DNA of 64,000 nucleotides from Opitutaceae bacterium (GCA_002713695.1 PAUB01000019.1:41691-105690); one strand, 5' to 3'; counted from the first letter of the stretch, positions 12,319 through 21,867 are shown. Made by a program: numbers and translations. The notes: generated from the sequence alone by a model not told the origin.

Positions 12319-12987
12319 TCAAGTCACTGGTCGTCGCTCGTGCATTTGCGCGAGCAGATCCGGAATCGCTTCAGTCAGCGGCGAAGTCGCGAGAAACTCT
12401 TCTGCGATCGACATGATCCCGCGCGAGCGCAGTCCCGCATAGACGTGCAGTTCGAATTGGAGGCGCAATCGTTCCTCTTCTTTGGTGAGCCCGAGAGCCG
12501 CTAATAAAAAGAGCAGCGCTTCAATCGTGGAGTAGCTTTCTTCGCCCTGTTTTTTGCGCAGCCAATAACGACTCGGCGCAGTCATCGGTAAGCGCACCAA
12601 GCGTCCCCAAGTCGCCACAGTCTGTGACATGCGTGAAGCCTCGCGCCAGGTGCCGTCGAGTAGGACGACTTGGATATTAGCCGGCGCAACATCGGCCGGG
12701 AGCTCCATTCCGTTGGGATGAAGAATCCACAGCTCACGTCTGGGTAAAGTAACCGCTCCGTGTGTCGGCGGCGATTCCGCTTCGAATAATATATTACGAG
12801 ACGCAGGAATGATTCGATTAATCAGTTTCCCGGTGCTCGTCGGCCGGAGCTGCTCACGCTTATGCATGAGCACATCCACTTGCAGCGGCAGCTCGATTGA
12901 TTCATGGCCGGCGCAAACACACCAGCGCGGCATAAAGTGACATCGCTCACAACGTGGGGTTTTGTTAAGGATTACGCTTCGCGACAT
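12319..12987 (-). CDS. DTW-domain tRNA aminocarboxypropyltransferase, copy 1
   Basis: A 222-residue DTW-domain protein of the TapT/DTWD family, which adds the acp group from SAM to tRNA uridine (acp3U). It has the N-terminal Cys cluster CERCHFMPRWCVCAGH, a VLMHKREQLRPTSTG segment, the motif DGTWREASRM and APSRYWLRK. The motif residue between Asp and Thr is Gly. A second DTW protein lies at 58.1 kb; the two differ enough to have separate tRNA targets (inference). Confidence 0.85.
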   Translation of the reverse strand: MSRSVILNKTPRCERCHFMPRWCVCAGHESIELPLQVDVLMHKREQLRPTSTGKLINRIIPASRNILFEAESPPTHGAVTLPRRELWILHPNGMELPADVAPANIQVVLLDGTWREASRMSQTVATWGRLVRLPMTAPSRYWLRKKQGEESYSTIEALLFLLAALGLTKEEERLRLQFELHVYAGLRSRGIMSIAEEFLATSPLTEAIPDLLAQMHERRPVT

Positions 12988-13153
12988 CTGCTTGTTAACT
13001 CAAGGAAGGTTTCTCGTTTCACCGCGAACACAAACTGTGCGTTTACTTCCGCGAGTAGGCTGGAAACGCTGATCGGTTCAGTATTAATTGGTGCTACAGA
13101 AACCCATGTTTTCTCAATGTTGAAATCGTGTTGGAATCCTGATTCTTAGTTTC

Positions 13154-14707
13154 ATGGAATTCACACCCGCTGAGGACGCGCCCCAAACCTCATCATATGT
13201 CCAAGGGTTCTATCTGCATACCTCATGGGAGTTCGCGTATCCTTTTGCCGTGAGAAGTTGGGACAGGGAGGACTATCGGCGCTACTTCCAACTGCTCAAG
13301 ACCCTTAATTTCAATCTAGTGATGTTCTGGCCTTTGACGGAAGCGATGCCCGCGCCTCTTTCCACTCCCGATCGGACGGAGTTGGAAGCTATGCGTAAGT
13401 TGGTGGATGATGCTCATGGCTGTGGGATGGATTTCTGGCTCACATTTTGTCCTAACCTGACCTCCCGTCCTGAGATCGCGGCTGATCCTTTCAAACGCAG
13501 GCACCTTTACCCTTTTCGCATAGATGTGCGGCTTGATGATCCCGAGGCGAAGGCGGCGTATCTGGCTCATCGTTCCGAAATCTTGAAGGTCCTCAATAAC
13601 GCTGATGCCTATGTCACGATTGATGGAGACCCCGGTGGCTACCCAGAGGCCAAACCTCGTCAATTTGTGGAGGTTTTAGAAAATGATCGCGCCGTGATTG
13701 ATCGTTGGGGCGTAAATCCTCAACAGCAGAAACTCATCCCTTGGATTTGGAATGGTTGGGGGTCGGATTGGGAAAAACATGGGTTTTGGAATGAACCTCT
13801 GGAGCCCTTCATCGAACCATTTTTGGAGGAGCTGAGGACCTTGCCCGAACCGTGGGAACTTTTACCCGGCAGGCATATTCGCGAGGGCAGGGGAAATGGG
13901 CGCACGGTCCTTGAGATGACCGAAAGGGTGGGACTGACCGAAAAATCGACTCTCTTTTGCTACGAAGCGATCGAGTATGAGCCCACTCCTCCTGCAGTGG
14001 TGATTCAATTTGATGACATCCGCCGAATACTCAAACAGGAGGCTTCGCTTCTAGAGAAATCTCGTGGGGTGATGGGGAACGCTCAGCAACCCATTATGGC
14101 GCTGCCCAATCTCTTCTTCTTTGCGCGAGCCACGAGTGATCCTGGCTATCTGGATCGTAGCGACATCGACGTGCTCCGAGATCTGGCGGTGTTTCTAGGC
14201 GGAGACGCCGAGTTGCTTGTCCCGGCATGGCAATGTCTTGATTTGAATCTCGATTCATTACCGATGGATTTAGCGGAGCGCCTTCGGGGCTCTTTATTAT
14301 CATCGGTTGAAGCCCAATTATTACCCAGTGGCTCTGAGCACTATCTGGAGCTACTCGCACGATTTGCAGAAACCCGACTCGAAGTTCTGCAGGCGTGTAG
14401 CGATCACGTTGAAACAAGTGCTGATGCAGCGGATCGTCTCTGCCGAATGGTCAGCGCACTATACGGCTGGTGGCTGGTTCATCGCTATGTATTTAGCGGA
14501 GAGAATGGCACTGACTTTCATTGGGATTTCACCCACCCAAAATTGATGTCCCCAATTGAAGCATGGCTGAAGCAATCTCGCGTTGAACCTCAGGCGCTGA
14601 TTGAAGCGACCGTAAACAAATTAGTCGCAACAGGCGACTGGGATGAATCACGAGCGACGGTTCTGCTGGGAGAACTCGTTGATAGCGATTCAGAATCTGG
14701 TGCATGA
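13154..14707 (+). CDS. Large putative TIM-barrel glycosidase-like protein
   Basis: A 517-residue cytoplasmic protein (no signal peptide). The start of the protein (SWDREDYRRYFQLLKTLNFNLVMFWPLTE), WLTFCPN and the acidic YVTIDGDPGGYPE segment suggest a (beta/alpha)8 barrel like GH20, GH67 or GH84 enzymes that line up Asp/Glu in a sugar pocket. I cannot name a family or the catalytic pair. The C-terminal half is helical and Trp-rich. It begins a plus-strand accessory block with NagA-like and propeller-glycosidase genes, which supports a carbohydrate role. Confidence 0.6.
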   Translation: MEFTPAEDAPQTSSYVQGFYLHTSWEFAYPFAVRSWDREDYRRYFQLLKTLNFNLVMFWPLTEAMPAPLSTPDRTELEAMRKLVDDAHGCGMDFWLTFCPNLTSRPEIAADPFKRRHLYPFRIDVRLDDPEAKAAYLAHRSEILKVLNNADAYVTIDGDPGGYPEAKPRQFVEVLENDRAVIDRWGVNPQQQKLIPWIWNGWGSDWEKHGFWNEPLEPFIEPFLEELRTLPEPWELLPGRHIREGRGNGRTVLEMTERVGLTEKSTLFCYEAIEYEPTPPAVVIQFDDIRRILKQEASLLEKSRGVMGNAQQPIMALPNLFFFARATSDPGYLDRSDIDVLRDLAVFLGGDAELLVPAWQCLDLNLDSLPMDLAERLRGSLLSSVEAQLLPSGSEHYLELLARFAETRLEVLQACSDHVETSADAADRLCRMVSALYGWWLVHRYVFSGENGTDFHWDFTHPKLMSPIEAWLKQSRVEPQALIEATVNKLVATGDWDESRATVLLGELVDSDSESGA

Positions 14708-14795
14708 ACATCTCCTGGCATAGGGTTGTTAGTGCGATCATTTACGTTATAGATTCGTTAGCCTAAAAAACATAACCCACAAAATACATAGCCCT

Positions 14796-15154
14796 ATGAC
14801 AACCAGCGAAATTGCCGAGAAACTCATCTCTTATTACCGCGAAGGAAAATGGGAGGAAGCCCAGAAGGAACTCTACGCCGAGGATGTCGTTAGCATCGAA
14901 GCAGATGCTTCCCAAGTTTTTGATAAAATCACGAAGGGATTACCCGCCATCATCGAGAAGGGAATACGTTTAACAGCATCGCCGAAGAGTTTCACTCACT
15001 GGTCGTATCCGAACCACTCGTCGCAGGAGCTGTCTTTTCCCTAACGATGACGATGGATGTAAAACTGAAAGGACAGGAACGAGAGGTCATGTCCGAGCTT
15101 TGTGTCTATGAAGTGAAGGACGGCAAGGTCATCTCCGAGCAGTTTTACCCGTGA
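14796..15154 (+). pseudogene. SnoaL/NTF2-like protein broken by a frameshift
   Basis: The first frame (14796-15044) starts MTTSEIAEKLISYYREGKWEEAQ, a typical SnoaL-like opening, and derails after GLPAIIEKG near 14960. The rest of the domain continues in the neighbouring frame to a TGA at 15152-15154, reading NTFNSIAEEFHSLVVSEPLV ... ELCVYEVKDGKVISEQFYP. Loss of one G from the GGG run at 14960-14962 explains the shift. The intact protein would be about 119 residues, a normal cone-fold length. Either a recent mutation or a sequencing error in a short homopolymer. Confidence 0.8.
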
Positions 15155-15221
15155 TACGGAGTGCAAGATGAGCCGATCAATCCGGCATTGTCTCTCATCT
15201 CCTTGCTCAACTGATTCACCT

Positions 15222-16400
15222 ATGAACGAAGATAATCCCTCATACTATCTTGAGAACGTTCGGATCGTCGATCCAGGCAATTCGGTCTCATCTGGCAATG
15301 CCTTGATTCGTAACGGTCGGATCGAGGCCCTTGGCATCATCGATCCAGCGCAGGTCGATTCATGTGAACGTATTGATGGGCAAGGCCGTTTACTCACGCC
15401 GGGGCTCATCGATGTCCACACCCACGGAATACTGCAGTATCTCTATACGACCTCGCGCCAAGATTTCTTACTCGCTTGCAGTGAACTAGGCCAGTTCGGC
15501 ACGACCACAATTCTACCAACAATCGTGCCGCAAGTGGAACCGGGCTGGTTTGAGCAACTTTCTGAAATCGCTGATGCGATTCCCGAAGTGACGAGCGTGA
15601 ATGTGCCGGGGTTGCATCTGGAGGGTCCCTTTCTCGCAATCAAAGGCTCGGCTGCTCCCACGCTGCCTGGTGATCTAAAGCTTCTCGACGAGATCATCGC
15701 GGCGTGTCGCGGCAGGATGAGTGCGATGTCGGTCAGTCCGGAAACGCCTAATATCATTCCGGTGATTGATCGATTATTTGAAAACGGCACGAAGGTGTTT
15801 TTAACCCACACGCGAGCTTCACCCGAGCAGACTGAGGCCGCGATCGAAGCAGGCGCGACCCACGCGACTCATTTCTATGATGTCTTCTACGCTCCCGATG
15901 AAAAAGATCCGGGCGTGCGACCGGTCGGCGCGGTCGAATCCATCTTGGCGGATCAGCGGGTTTCGGTGGATTTCATCTGCGATGGAATTCATGTGCATCC
16001 CACCGCGATTCGTGCCGCCATCGCCGCAAAGGGGAGCAGGAAAGTTTGCTTGATTACCGATGCAGTGATCGGCGCAGGACTACCGCCAGATATTTATGAT
16101 ACGCCGTGGGGCTTTCAGATAAGAGTGAAAGAAGGAGATGCGCCACGCCACGCAACCAATGGCACGCTGTCCGGTAGCGGCCTTACAATGGACGAGGGCA
16201 TGCGCAATCTTCTCAAATGGATCGATCGGCCCGAACATGAGATCTGGGGGATGGGTTCGACCAATCCCGCTCGCATGTTGGAGCTTGCCGATACTGGCGC
16301 GATGAAGGCAGGAGCCTCCGCCGATCTGGTGTTATGGGATTTCGATCTACGCGTCAGCCACACATGGGTAAACGGCCGTTTGTCGTTCCAGCGAGAATAG
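15222..16400 (+). CDS. NagA-like amidohydrolase (N-acetylglucosamine-6-P deacetylase family), copy 1
   Basis: A 392-residue amidohydrolase from ATG 15222 (MNEDNPSYYLENVR); the longer frame from 15168 lacks family similarity. Metal and catalytic positions are visible: DVHTHG, HLEGPF (metal Glu), LTHTRASPEQ, ATHFYD, DGIHVHP and ITDAV (catalytic Asp). The family removes acetyl from GlcNAc-6-P to feed glycolysis. A 22-base gap to a downstream frame and the nearby glycosidase-like genes suggest an amino-sugar block. Only about 38-40% of features can be checked by eye, so substrate is inferred. Confidence 0.85.
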   Translation: MNEDNPSYYLENVRIVDPGNSVSSGNALIRNGRIEALGIIDPAQVDSCERIDGQGRLLTPGLIDVHTHGILQYLYTTSRQDFLLACSELGQFGTTTILPTIVPQVEPGWFEQLSEIADAIPEVTSVNVPGLHLEGPFLAIKGSAAPTLPGDLKLLDEIIAACRGRMSAMSVSPETPNIIPVIDRLFENGTKVFLTHTRASPEQTEAAIEAGATHATHFYDVFYAPDEKDPGVRPVGAVESILADQRVSVDFICDGIHVHPTAIRAAIAAKGSRKVCLITDAVIGAGLPPDIYDTPWGFQIRVKEGDAPRHATNGTLSGSGLTMDEGMRNLLKWIDRPEHEIWGMGSTNPARMLELADTGAMKAGASADLVLWDFDLRVSHTWVNGRLSFQRE

Positions 16401-16490
16401 ACAATCAACAGCTCGCGCCTGGTGAAATCGCTCACGCGAGCTAACTCCAAGCTGGCACGCCTCATGGCTGCCGTTAACGATAGCGACTGC

Positions 16491-17546
16491 ATGAAAGAAC
16501 ACCCCGCTTTACTCAGCCGTTCCACTCAACCGGTTCTGCTCCCCGATCAACCATGGGAAGAGGGTGGTAGGATTAGCCCCGTGGCCACATTCATCGATGA
16601 ATCTTCGGGCGATCTCTTGCTCTATTATTTACTCCGTTCCTCAGAAAGGGCGCTTGCTAATGCGCTTTGCCTAGCTCGTTCCAATGATGGAGTGAATTGG
16701 ACTAAGCCTGACTACGACTCTGGCACCAACATCGTCATGCGTTCATGCGGAAATGAAAATGATTGGGGACAGTTTTATCCCTGCTCAATTATTCGTGACG
16801 AACACGAGACCGATGAAACCCAAAATTGGAAGATGATCTATTGGGATTGCCCAGATCCAAAACTCGGTTCCGGCATTTGCTTGGCCACCAGTCCCGACGG
16901 CATCCAATGGAACCGACTCCATAATCACCCGATTATCACCGGCGCCAACGATGCCGCTTCTTTAATCGACGCGTTTCCCGATGCGAAAACTCCTTTTAAG
17001 GGAGGCTCACATTTCATCCACCAGCAGACTTTTACCTACAACCCCGACTTGCCGACTGATCGCGACAATCTGAAACAAATGCATCGCGCCATTTCGATCT
17101 GGAAATGCGACAAATTCGACGAGCGTTGGGTCGGCCCTGTGCGCATCCTTGAACCTGATGTGGATGACGAACCTGATCTCCAATTCTATTGGCTCACGGC
17201 ATTCAAAACACCCTCCGGCGTCTATGGCGGTTTTCTAAACTGCCATCACACCATCGACCAAACCATGGATGTCCAATTAGTGAGCAGCAAAGATGGCTGG
17301 TCGTGGACTCGCGAGAATGATCGCGATCCTGTGATTCCTTTGGCCCACCGCGGGCAATTCGATTGTGGACTCGTCTCTGCGATCGTCCCACCAGTGATCT
17401 GGAAAGATAGCGTTTGGGTATTTTATCAAGGTCGGCCGACCGTGCACGATGCCCAACCGCGTTATCCCGAAGTTGAATCTCAGCCGAATCCGGGAATCGG
17501 TCTAGCTCAGTTTTCCACGGATTTCTTCAACCTGAATCCGCAGTAA
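16491..17546 (+). CDS. Five-bladed beta-propeller glycosidase-like protein (GH43/GH117-like)
   Basis: About 351 residues from ATG 16491 (MKEHPALLSRSTQPVLLP); an upstream GTG at 16422 is less likely. Repeated blades with LYYLLRSS, CLARSNDGVNWTKP, CLATSPDGIQWNRL, VQLVSSKDGWSWTR and FYQGRPT are typical of glycan-active five-bladed propellers. There is no signal peptide, so it would act on imported oligosaccharides. The catalytic acid residues cannot be placed with certainty. It is followed 11 bases later by a PhyH dioxygenase gene. Confidence 0.7.
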   Translation: MKEHPALLSRSTQPVLLPDQPWEEGGRISPVATFIDESSGDLLLYYLLRSSERALANALCLARSNDGVNWTKPDYDSGTNIVMRSCGNENDWGQFYPCSIIRDEHETDETQNWKMIYWDCPDPKLGSGICLATSPDGIQWNRLHNHPIITGANDAASLIDAFPDAKTPFKGGSHFIHQQTFTYNPDLPTDRDNLKQMHRAISIWKCDKFDERWVGPVRILEPDVDDEPDLQFYWLTAFKTPSGVYGGFLNCHHTIDQTMDVQLVSSKDGWSWTRENDRDPVIPLAHRGQFDCGLVSAIVPPVIWKDSVWVFYQGRPTVHDAQPRYPEVESQPNPGIGLAQFSTDFFNLNPQ

Positions 17547-17557
17547 TCAAAGATCTG

Positions 17558-18430
17558 ATGCTTACACCTGACCAAATCCAATCCTATCGCGATCAAGGCT
17601 ATTTGGGTGTGGAGGGTGTTTTCTCCGCAGCCGAGTTGGACGAGCTGCGTCAGGTCACTGATGAGTTTGTGGAGAAATCTCGAGCCGTCACCACGAACGA
17701 TCAGGTCTTCGATCTTGAACCCAGCCACACTCCGGAGACGCCACGTCTGCGCCGTTTAAAAGATCCCATCAATCAACATGAGATCTATCGGCGAGCCCTC
17801 CAGCATCCCAAAGTGCTTGAAATTGTCAGTCAACTGATCGGCCCTGCCATCACCAGCAATGGCAACAAGCTCAACCTGAAGCTCGCGAACGTAGGGAGTC
17901 CGGTCGAGTGGCATCAGGACTGGGCATTCTACCCACACACCAACGACGATTTACTCGCAGTTGGTATCGCGATCGACGAGTCCACGCTGCAGAATGGGTG
18001 TTTGATGGTGATTCCTGGCTCCCATCGCGGACCATTGCTCGATCATCACCAGGAAGGTGTTTTTATCGGTGCGGTTACGGATCCATGTTTCCAATCCGAT
18101 GCTGCCGTGCCGATCACTTTAAAAGCAGGAGGCATTTCCATTCATCATACACGACTCTTACACGGATCATTTCCCAACCGGTCGCCAAAGACGCGACGGC
18201 TCTTGTTGTTTCAATACTGTACCGCCGATGCCTGGCCCCTCATGCCAAATGAGAACCCGTGGGAAACTTACGTCGCGACGATGGTGCAGGGAGAACCACT
18301 CAATGTTCCACGTCTTGCACCAGTGCCCGTGCGTTTACCATTAGCAGAGCCAAAGGTCAGTGGTTCGATTTATGAGATCCAGCGTGGGCTGAATAACGTA
18401 AATTTCGGGGACGAGCCCGAGAAGATGTGA
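17558..18430 (+). CDS. Phytanoyl-CoA dioxygenase (PhyH) family protein, copy 1
   Basis: A 290-residue Fe(II)/2-oxoglutarate dioxygenase. The metal triad is visible as VEWHQDWAFYP (His and Asp) and IHHTRLLHGS (second His), with the 2-oxoglutarate-binding Arg likely in KTRRLLLFQY. A conserved GCLMVIPGSHRGP precedes it. Substrates of bacterial PhyH proteins range widely and cannot be inferred. It is the last gene of the plus-strand accessory block and converges on the desaturase. A paralogue of different sequence lies at 60.5 kb. Confidence 0.88.
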   Translation: MLTPDQIQSYRDQGYLGVEGVFSAAELDELRQVTDEFVEKSRAVTTNDQVFDLEPSHTPETPRLRRLKDPINQHEIYRRALQHPKVLEIVSQLIGPAITSNGNKLNLKLANVGSPVEWHQDWAFYPHTNDDLLAVGIAIDESTLQNGCLMVIPGSHRGPLLDHHQEGVFIGAVTDPCFQSDAAVPITLKAGGISIHHTRLLHGSFPNRSPKTRRLLLFQYCTADAWPLMPNENPWETYVATMVQGEPLNVPRLAPVPVRLPLAEPKVSGSIYEIQRGLNNVNFGDEPEKM

Positions 18431-18496
18431 TCTTTAGTGGAGTAGAGCAGGGCGTCCCTGTATCACCAGAATGCTCAGCTAAGCCTTACTGCCAGT

Positions 18497-19582
18497 CTAT
18501 GCTTTGTGTTGCTGCAATTTAGCCACACCAGCTTCTAATGCATCCTTCTTCAGTGCTCGTCGCTTGGCGCGTAATTCGCGATAGCCGACCAACTTCTTCT
18601 GATCTTCATCCCATAGTCGCAGGGTGAGCGATTTCAAACTCGTCCAGAAAGTGAGAGGCTTAATATCTTCAGAGAAAGGCAAATCCCGATGGGCGCGAGC
18701 GAGATTGTAGTTAGGAATTCGCGAGCTCAGGTGATGAATATGGTGGTAGCCGATATTGCCGGTTACCCATGTCCAGAACTTGGGCAGTTTATAGAAAGAG
18801 CTACCATGAAAGGCGGCGGTGGCATAGTCCCATTCCTCTGTGTGCTCCCAATGCGTATCATCGAATTGATGCTGCACATAGAACATCCAGATGCCGGCGC
18901 CACTACCAACGGCGGTGATGAATAATTGGATCACGAGATACGACTGCCATCCGATCAAATAACTCATACCAACTGCCATCGCTAGAATGGCCACATTCAT
19001 TAAGTAGACGGATCGCTTCTCACGTGGGTTGCCCTTGGGGTTTGGGATGCGCTGATAAAGCGCGAATAAAAGCACTGGAGCGATTACGAAGATGACGACC
19101 GGGTTACGAGCGACTTTGTAGCGGAAACGCAGAAAAGCAGACCCTTCGAGATACTCCTTCATCGTGAGCGTCCAGATATCACCGATTCCACGTTTATCGA
19201 GATTCCCCGACGTGGCATGATGAACCGAATGCTCCCAGCGCCACTGATAATAGGGAGTAAGCGTTAAAGCGCCGGTGATAAACCCAACGACGTTATTGGC
19301 CATGGCTGATTTAAAGAATGAGCCGTGCCCGCAATCGTGAAAGATGATAAAGATCCGAATAAGCATGCCTGCAGCGCAGGTCGAAAAAAGCATCGAGAGC
19401 CAAATCGAGTCGATGAGGGTGGTGTAGGCAAGATACCAAAACAGCGCGTAGAGCGTAAGAGAGTTGGTTATCTGCCAAATAGCCCGCCAGAGCGATGGGG
19501 TCTGGTATTGAAGGACCTGTTCTTTCCAGTCGGAGGGAACCGTTTTAACCGTGTGGTCGGAGGATTGTGAATCGGGCATCAA
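18497..19582 (-). CDS. Membrane fatty acid desaturase
   Basis: A 361-residue di-iron membrane desaturase. The three His boxes are clear: HDCGHGSFF (about 88), HSVHH (about 124) and HHIHH (about 286), with four or more hydrophobic segments between. It introduces a double bond into acyl chains of membrane lipids, probably at delta-12 or delta-9. The stop lies 67 bases from the convergent PhyH stop. The upstream gap with the divergent aldo/keto reductase gene holds a perfect palindrome. Confidence 0.9.
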   Translation of the reverse strand: MMPDSQSSDHTVKTVPSDWKEQVLQYQTPSLWRAIWQITNSLTLYALFWYLAYTTLIDSIWLSMLFSTCAAGMLIRIFIIFHDCGHGSFFKSAMANNVVGFITGALTLTPYYQWRWEHSVHHATSGNLDKRGIGDIWTLTMKEYLEGSAFLRFRYKVARNPVVIFVIAPVLLFALYQRIPNPKGNPREKRSVYLMNVAILAMAVGMSYLIGWQSYLVIQLFITAVGSGAGIWMFYVQHQFDDTHWEHTEEWDYATAAFHGSSFYKLPKFWTWVTGNIGYHHIHHLSSRIPNYNLARAHRDLPFSEDIKPLTFWTSLKSLTLRLWDEDQKKLVGYRELRAKRRALKKDALEAGVAKLQQHKA

Positions 19583-19651
19583 AATTGAGATTAAGCGAGT
19601 GGATTAAGTGCAAAGACGTGGAAGATCTACGCACGGACTGTCCTACTCTGA

Positions 19652-19665
19652 TAGTTAGCTAACTA
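19652..19665. promoter_or_regulatory. Perfect 14-base palindrome, possible MarR-type operator
   Basis: TAGTTAGCTAACTA is a perfect inverted repeat placed in the 197-base gap between the divergent desaturase (start 19582) and aldo/keto reductase (start 19780) genes. The TTAG ... CTAA symmetry is like known MarR-family sites. No regulator gene is adjacent, so this is a candidate only. Confidence 0.35.
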
Positions 19666-19779
19666 AATTTTCCCATCGGTCGCGCGGAAGGGCAACAGGA
19701 TACTTCGTCACCCAAAATACAGCGTAAATGGGGACTGGAGCTCTCTTGCAAGCCACGCGAAGGCGGATAAATTCTAGTA

Positions 19780-20649
19780 ATGAGTAAACACCCCATCTCG
19801 AAATCAAAAGCCGCTGCCAGTGGTAAATTCAAACTCGGCGGAGATCGGGTGGTGCATCGACTAGGCTTTGGAGCCATGCGTCTTACGGGGCGGGGCGTCT
19901 GGGGAGAATCTCAAGATCCTGCTGCAGCCAGACGTTTGCTGCGCAAAGTAGTAGATTTGGGAATCAACCTTATCGATACAGCTGATTCCTATGGACCTGA
20001 GGTCAACGAACTCCAGATCTCCCAAGCGCTCCACCCGTATTCCAAAGGGCTGCTCATCGCGACAAAAGGCGGACTCACTCGCTCGGGCCCGGGCGCATGG
20101 GCGCCGGTTGGTCGTGCTGAATATTTGCAGCAATGCGTCGAGCTCAGCCTGCGTCGCCTGAAAATTGACTGCATCGACCTCTACCAATTGCATCGCCTTG
20201 ATCCGCAAGTGCCGATGGCAGAGACACTCGGTTGCCTGAAGAAACTCCGGCGGCAGGGCAAGATTCGCCACATTGGCTTATCCGAGGTTTCCGTAGATGA
20301 GATTAAGCAAGCGAGGAAAATCGTGCCGATCGTCAGTGTGCAGAATCTCTACAACTTCGGAAATCGTCAGAGCGAAGACGTCCTCGACTACTGCACCAAA
20401 CACAAATTGGGATTCATCCCGTGGTTTCCTCTCGCGGCAGGCAAAATTGGCGGCCCCCGCAGCGCGCTGGCGAAAGCAGCGAAGCGACACGGCGCGACTG
20501 TTTCTCAACTCGCGCTCGCATGGCTCCTTCACCGTTCGCCTGTTATACTGCCCATTCCCGGCACCTCCAGTCTCGCGCATCTCAAGGAAAACGTCGGGGC
20601 TGCAACGATAAAGCTCAGTAAGTCGGAATGGGCAGAGATCGACGCTTAA
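19780..20649 (+). CDS. Aldo/keto reductase
   Basis: A 289-residue NADPH-dependent aldo/keto reductase with the tetrad Asp/Tyr (NLIDTADSYGP), Lys (IATKGG) and His (LYQLHRLDPQ), and the cofactor segment PIPGTSSLAHLKEN near the C terminus. The start is ATG 19780, followed by a basic stretch of about 15 residues that looks non-conserved. The substrate is unknown. The TfoX-like gene starts 11 bases after the stop. Confidence 0.88.
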   Translation: MSKHPISKSKAAASGKFKLGGDRVVHRLGFGAMRLTGRGVWGESQDPAAARRLLRKVVDLGINLIDTADSYGPEVNELQISQALHPYSKGLLIATKGGLTRSGPGAWAPVGRAEYLQQCVELSLRRLKIDCIDLYQLHRLDPQVPMAETLGCLKKLRRQGKIRHIGLSEVSVDEIKQARKIVPIVSVQNLYNFGNRQSEDVLDYCTKHKLGFIPWFPLAAGKIGGPRSALAKAAKRHGATVSQLALAWLLHRSPVILPIPGTSSLAHLKENVGAATIKLSKSEWAEIDA

Positions 20650-20659
20650 AGAAACAACC

Positions 20660-21016
20660 ATGGCATTCGACGAAGAGCTAGCCGCACGCGTCAGGCGTTA
20701 CTTCCAGCGCAAAGAAGTCGCATTTGATGAGAAGCGGATGATGGGTGGGCTCTGCTTTATGGTAGATGAGAAGATGTGCCTCGGTGTTTCCGAGGATCGA
20801 CTCATGGTCAGACTTGATTCGACTGATGTCGTAAAACTCGTCGATCGACCCGGAGCTGCCCCGATGGATTTCACTGACCGGCCGATGAAGGGTTTTTTCT
20901 GGGTTTACAAAGAGGGGATCAGCACCAGCAAAGATCTGACTTTCTGGATCGAGAAGGCGCTCGCGTTTAATCTATTCGCCAAGGCTTCAAAGAAAAAGAA
21001 GAAGCCTAGCAAGTGA
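20660..21016 (+). CDS. TfoX N-terminal domain protein
   Basis: A 118-residue protein covering a single TfoX/Sxy N-terminal domain: KRMMGGLCFMVDEKMCLGVSEDRLMVRL and GFFWVYKEG are family-like. The C terminus ends in a Lys run (ASKKKKKPSK). In gammaproteobacteria this domain is part of a competence regulator; stand-alone versions are common and of unknown role. It follows the aldo/keto reductase as a two-gene unit. Confidence 0.8.
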   Translation: MAFDEELAARVRRYFQRKEVAFDEKRMMGGLCFMVDEKMCLGVSEDRLMVRLDSTDVVKLVDRPGAAPMDFTDRPMKGFFWVYKEGISTSKDLTFWIEKALAFNLFAKASKKKKKPSK

Positions 21017-21078
21017 ATAAGAATCTAAGAACCGATCGCAGCCTGCCTTAGTTTAGCAGTGTCGAGCGTGCGGGTGAT

Positions 21079-21738
21079 TCAATAGGTGCCTGTCGGGGTG
21101 GAGTAGCGGCCGCAGTAGATAAAGATGCGCTGCACCCCTCGTTCTGCGTCGATCACGGCTCCACCGGGGTGCGCGGCATCGATATCATCCGGAGCCATAT
21201 CAAGCATGCCTGACGACAGAGAGAGGAGGGTGGCTCATCACAGCCTGATTGCTGTCTGAATCGGCCTGCAGTCCGGAACCATGATGACGCAACGTGCGAT
21301 GATAAGCGCAGAGCAGAGTGCCGCCAATCAGGTCGGTGATCGGCCCCTCAGGTTCGCTTGAGATAATGTCTGCATAGGTGTGGCACAGATCGGGAATGTG
21401 TTCATTCAGGATACTCGCCCGATGCAAGGCCGCTAGAGCAACTCCAGTCTGTCCAAAATGCAGCCCGCGCTTGAAATACTTTCTTTGAAAATTGGTGCAC
21501 CAATCAATCGCCGCTGACTCAACTCCAAGGCAGCTTCGTTTCCATATTGCCGATAGTAATCGTTGAGGAAAAACGGAATGCCACCCACGCCATTGAACAC
21601 ACTGATATCATGCTGCGGCTTGTTCTCGTAATCGATCGTCTCCCACGTAATCCCATTATCAGTTTTTACGGCCGAGCGCTCGATAAAACGATAAATCGAG
21701 TGGATGGCTTCTTAGAGGAGCTGCTTGTCAGTGGGCAT
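21079..21738 (-). pseudogene. Decayed LanC-like (alpha/alpha toroid) gene
   Basis: On the minus strand an ATG at 21738 is followed by MPTDKQLL, an in-frame TAA (near 21712), then VFNGVGGIPFFLNDYYRQYG, and after a frameshift near 21500 the pieces GLHFGQTGVALAALH and GPITDLIGG. These look like lanthionine synthetase C-like repeats. A last piece ending IYCGRYSTPTGTY may be from a different gene. At least one stop and one frameshift make it non-functional. The plus strand has no convincing gene here. Confidence 0.55.
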
Positions 21739-21841
21739 AGGGTGTAATCAGATTTAACAAAATCTCGAGCGTGGAAAGCCGACAAATCTGCAGGATACAC
21801 AAAAGGGTAGTAGGCACGATTACATCCTGTTTGCAGGCCAC

Positions 21842-21867
21842 AAAAAGGCGGGACCAATTAGTCCGCC
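21842..21867 (-). terminator. Intrinsic terminator after icd
   Basis: On the minus strand GGCGGAC pairs with GTCCCGCC (one bulged base), followed by five T. It lies 54 bases past the isocitrate dehydrogenase stop. Confidence 0.7.
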
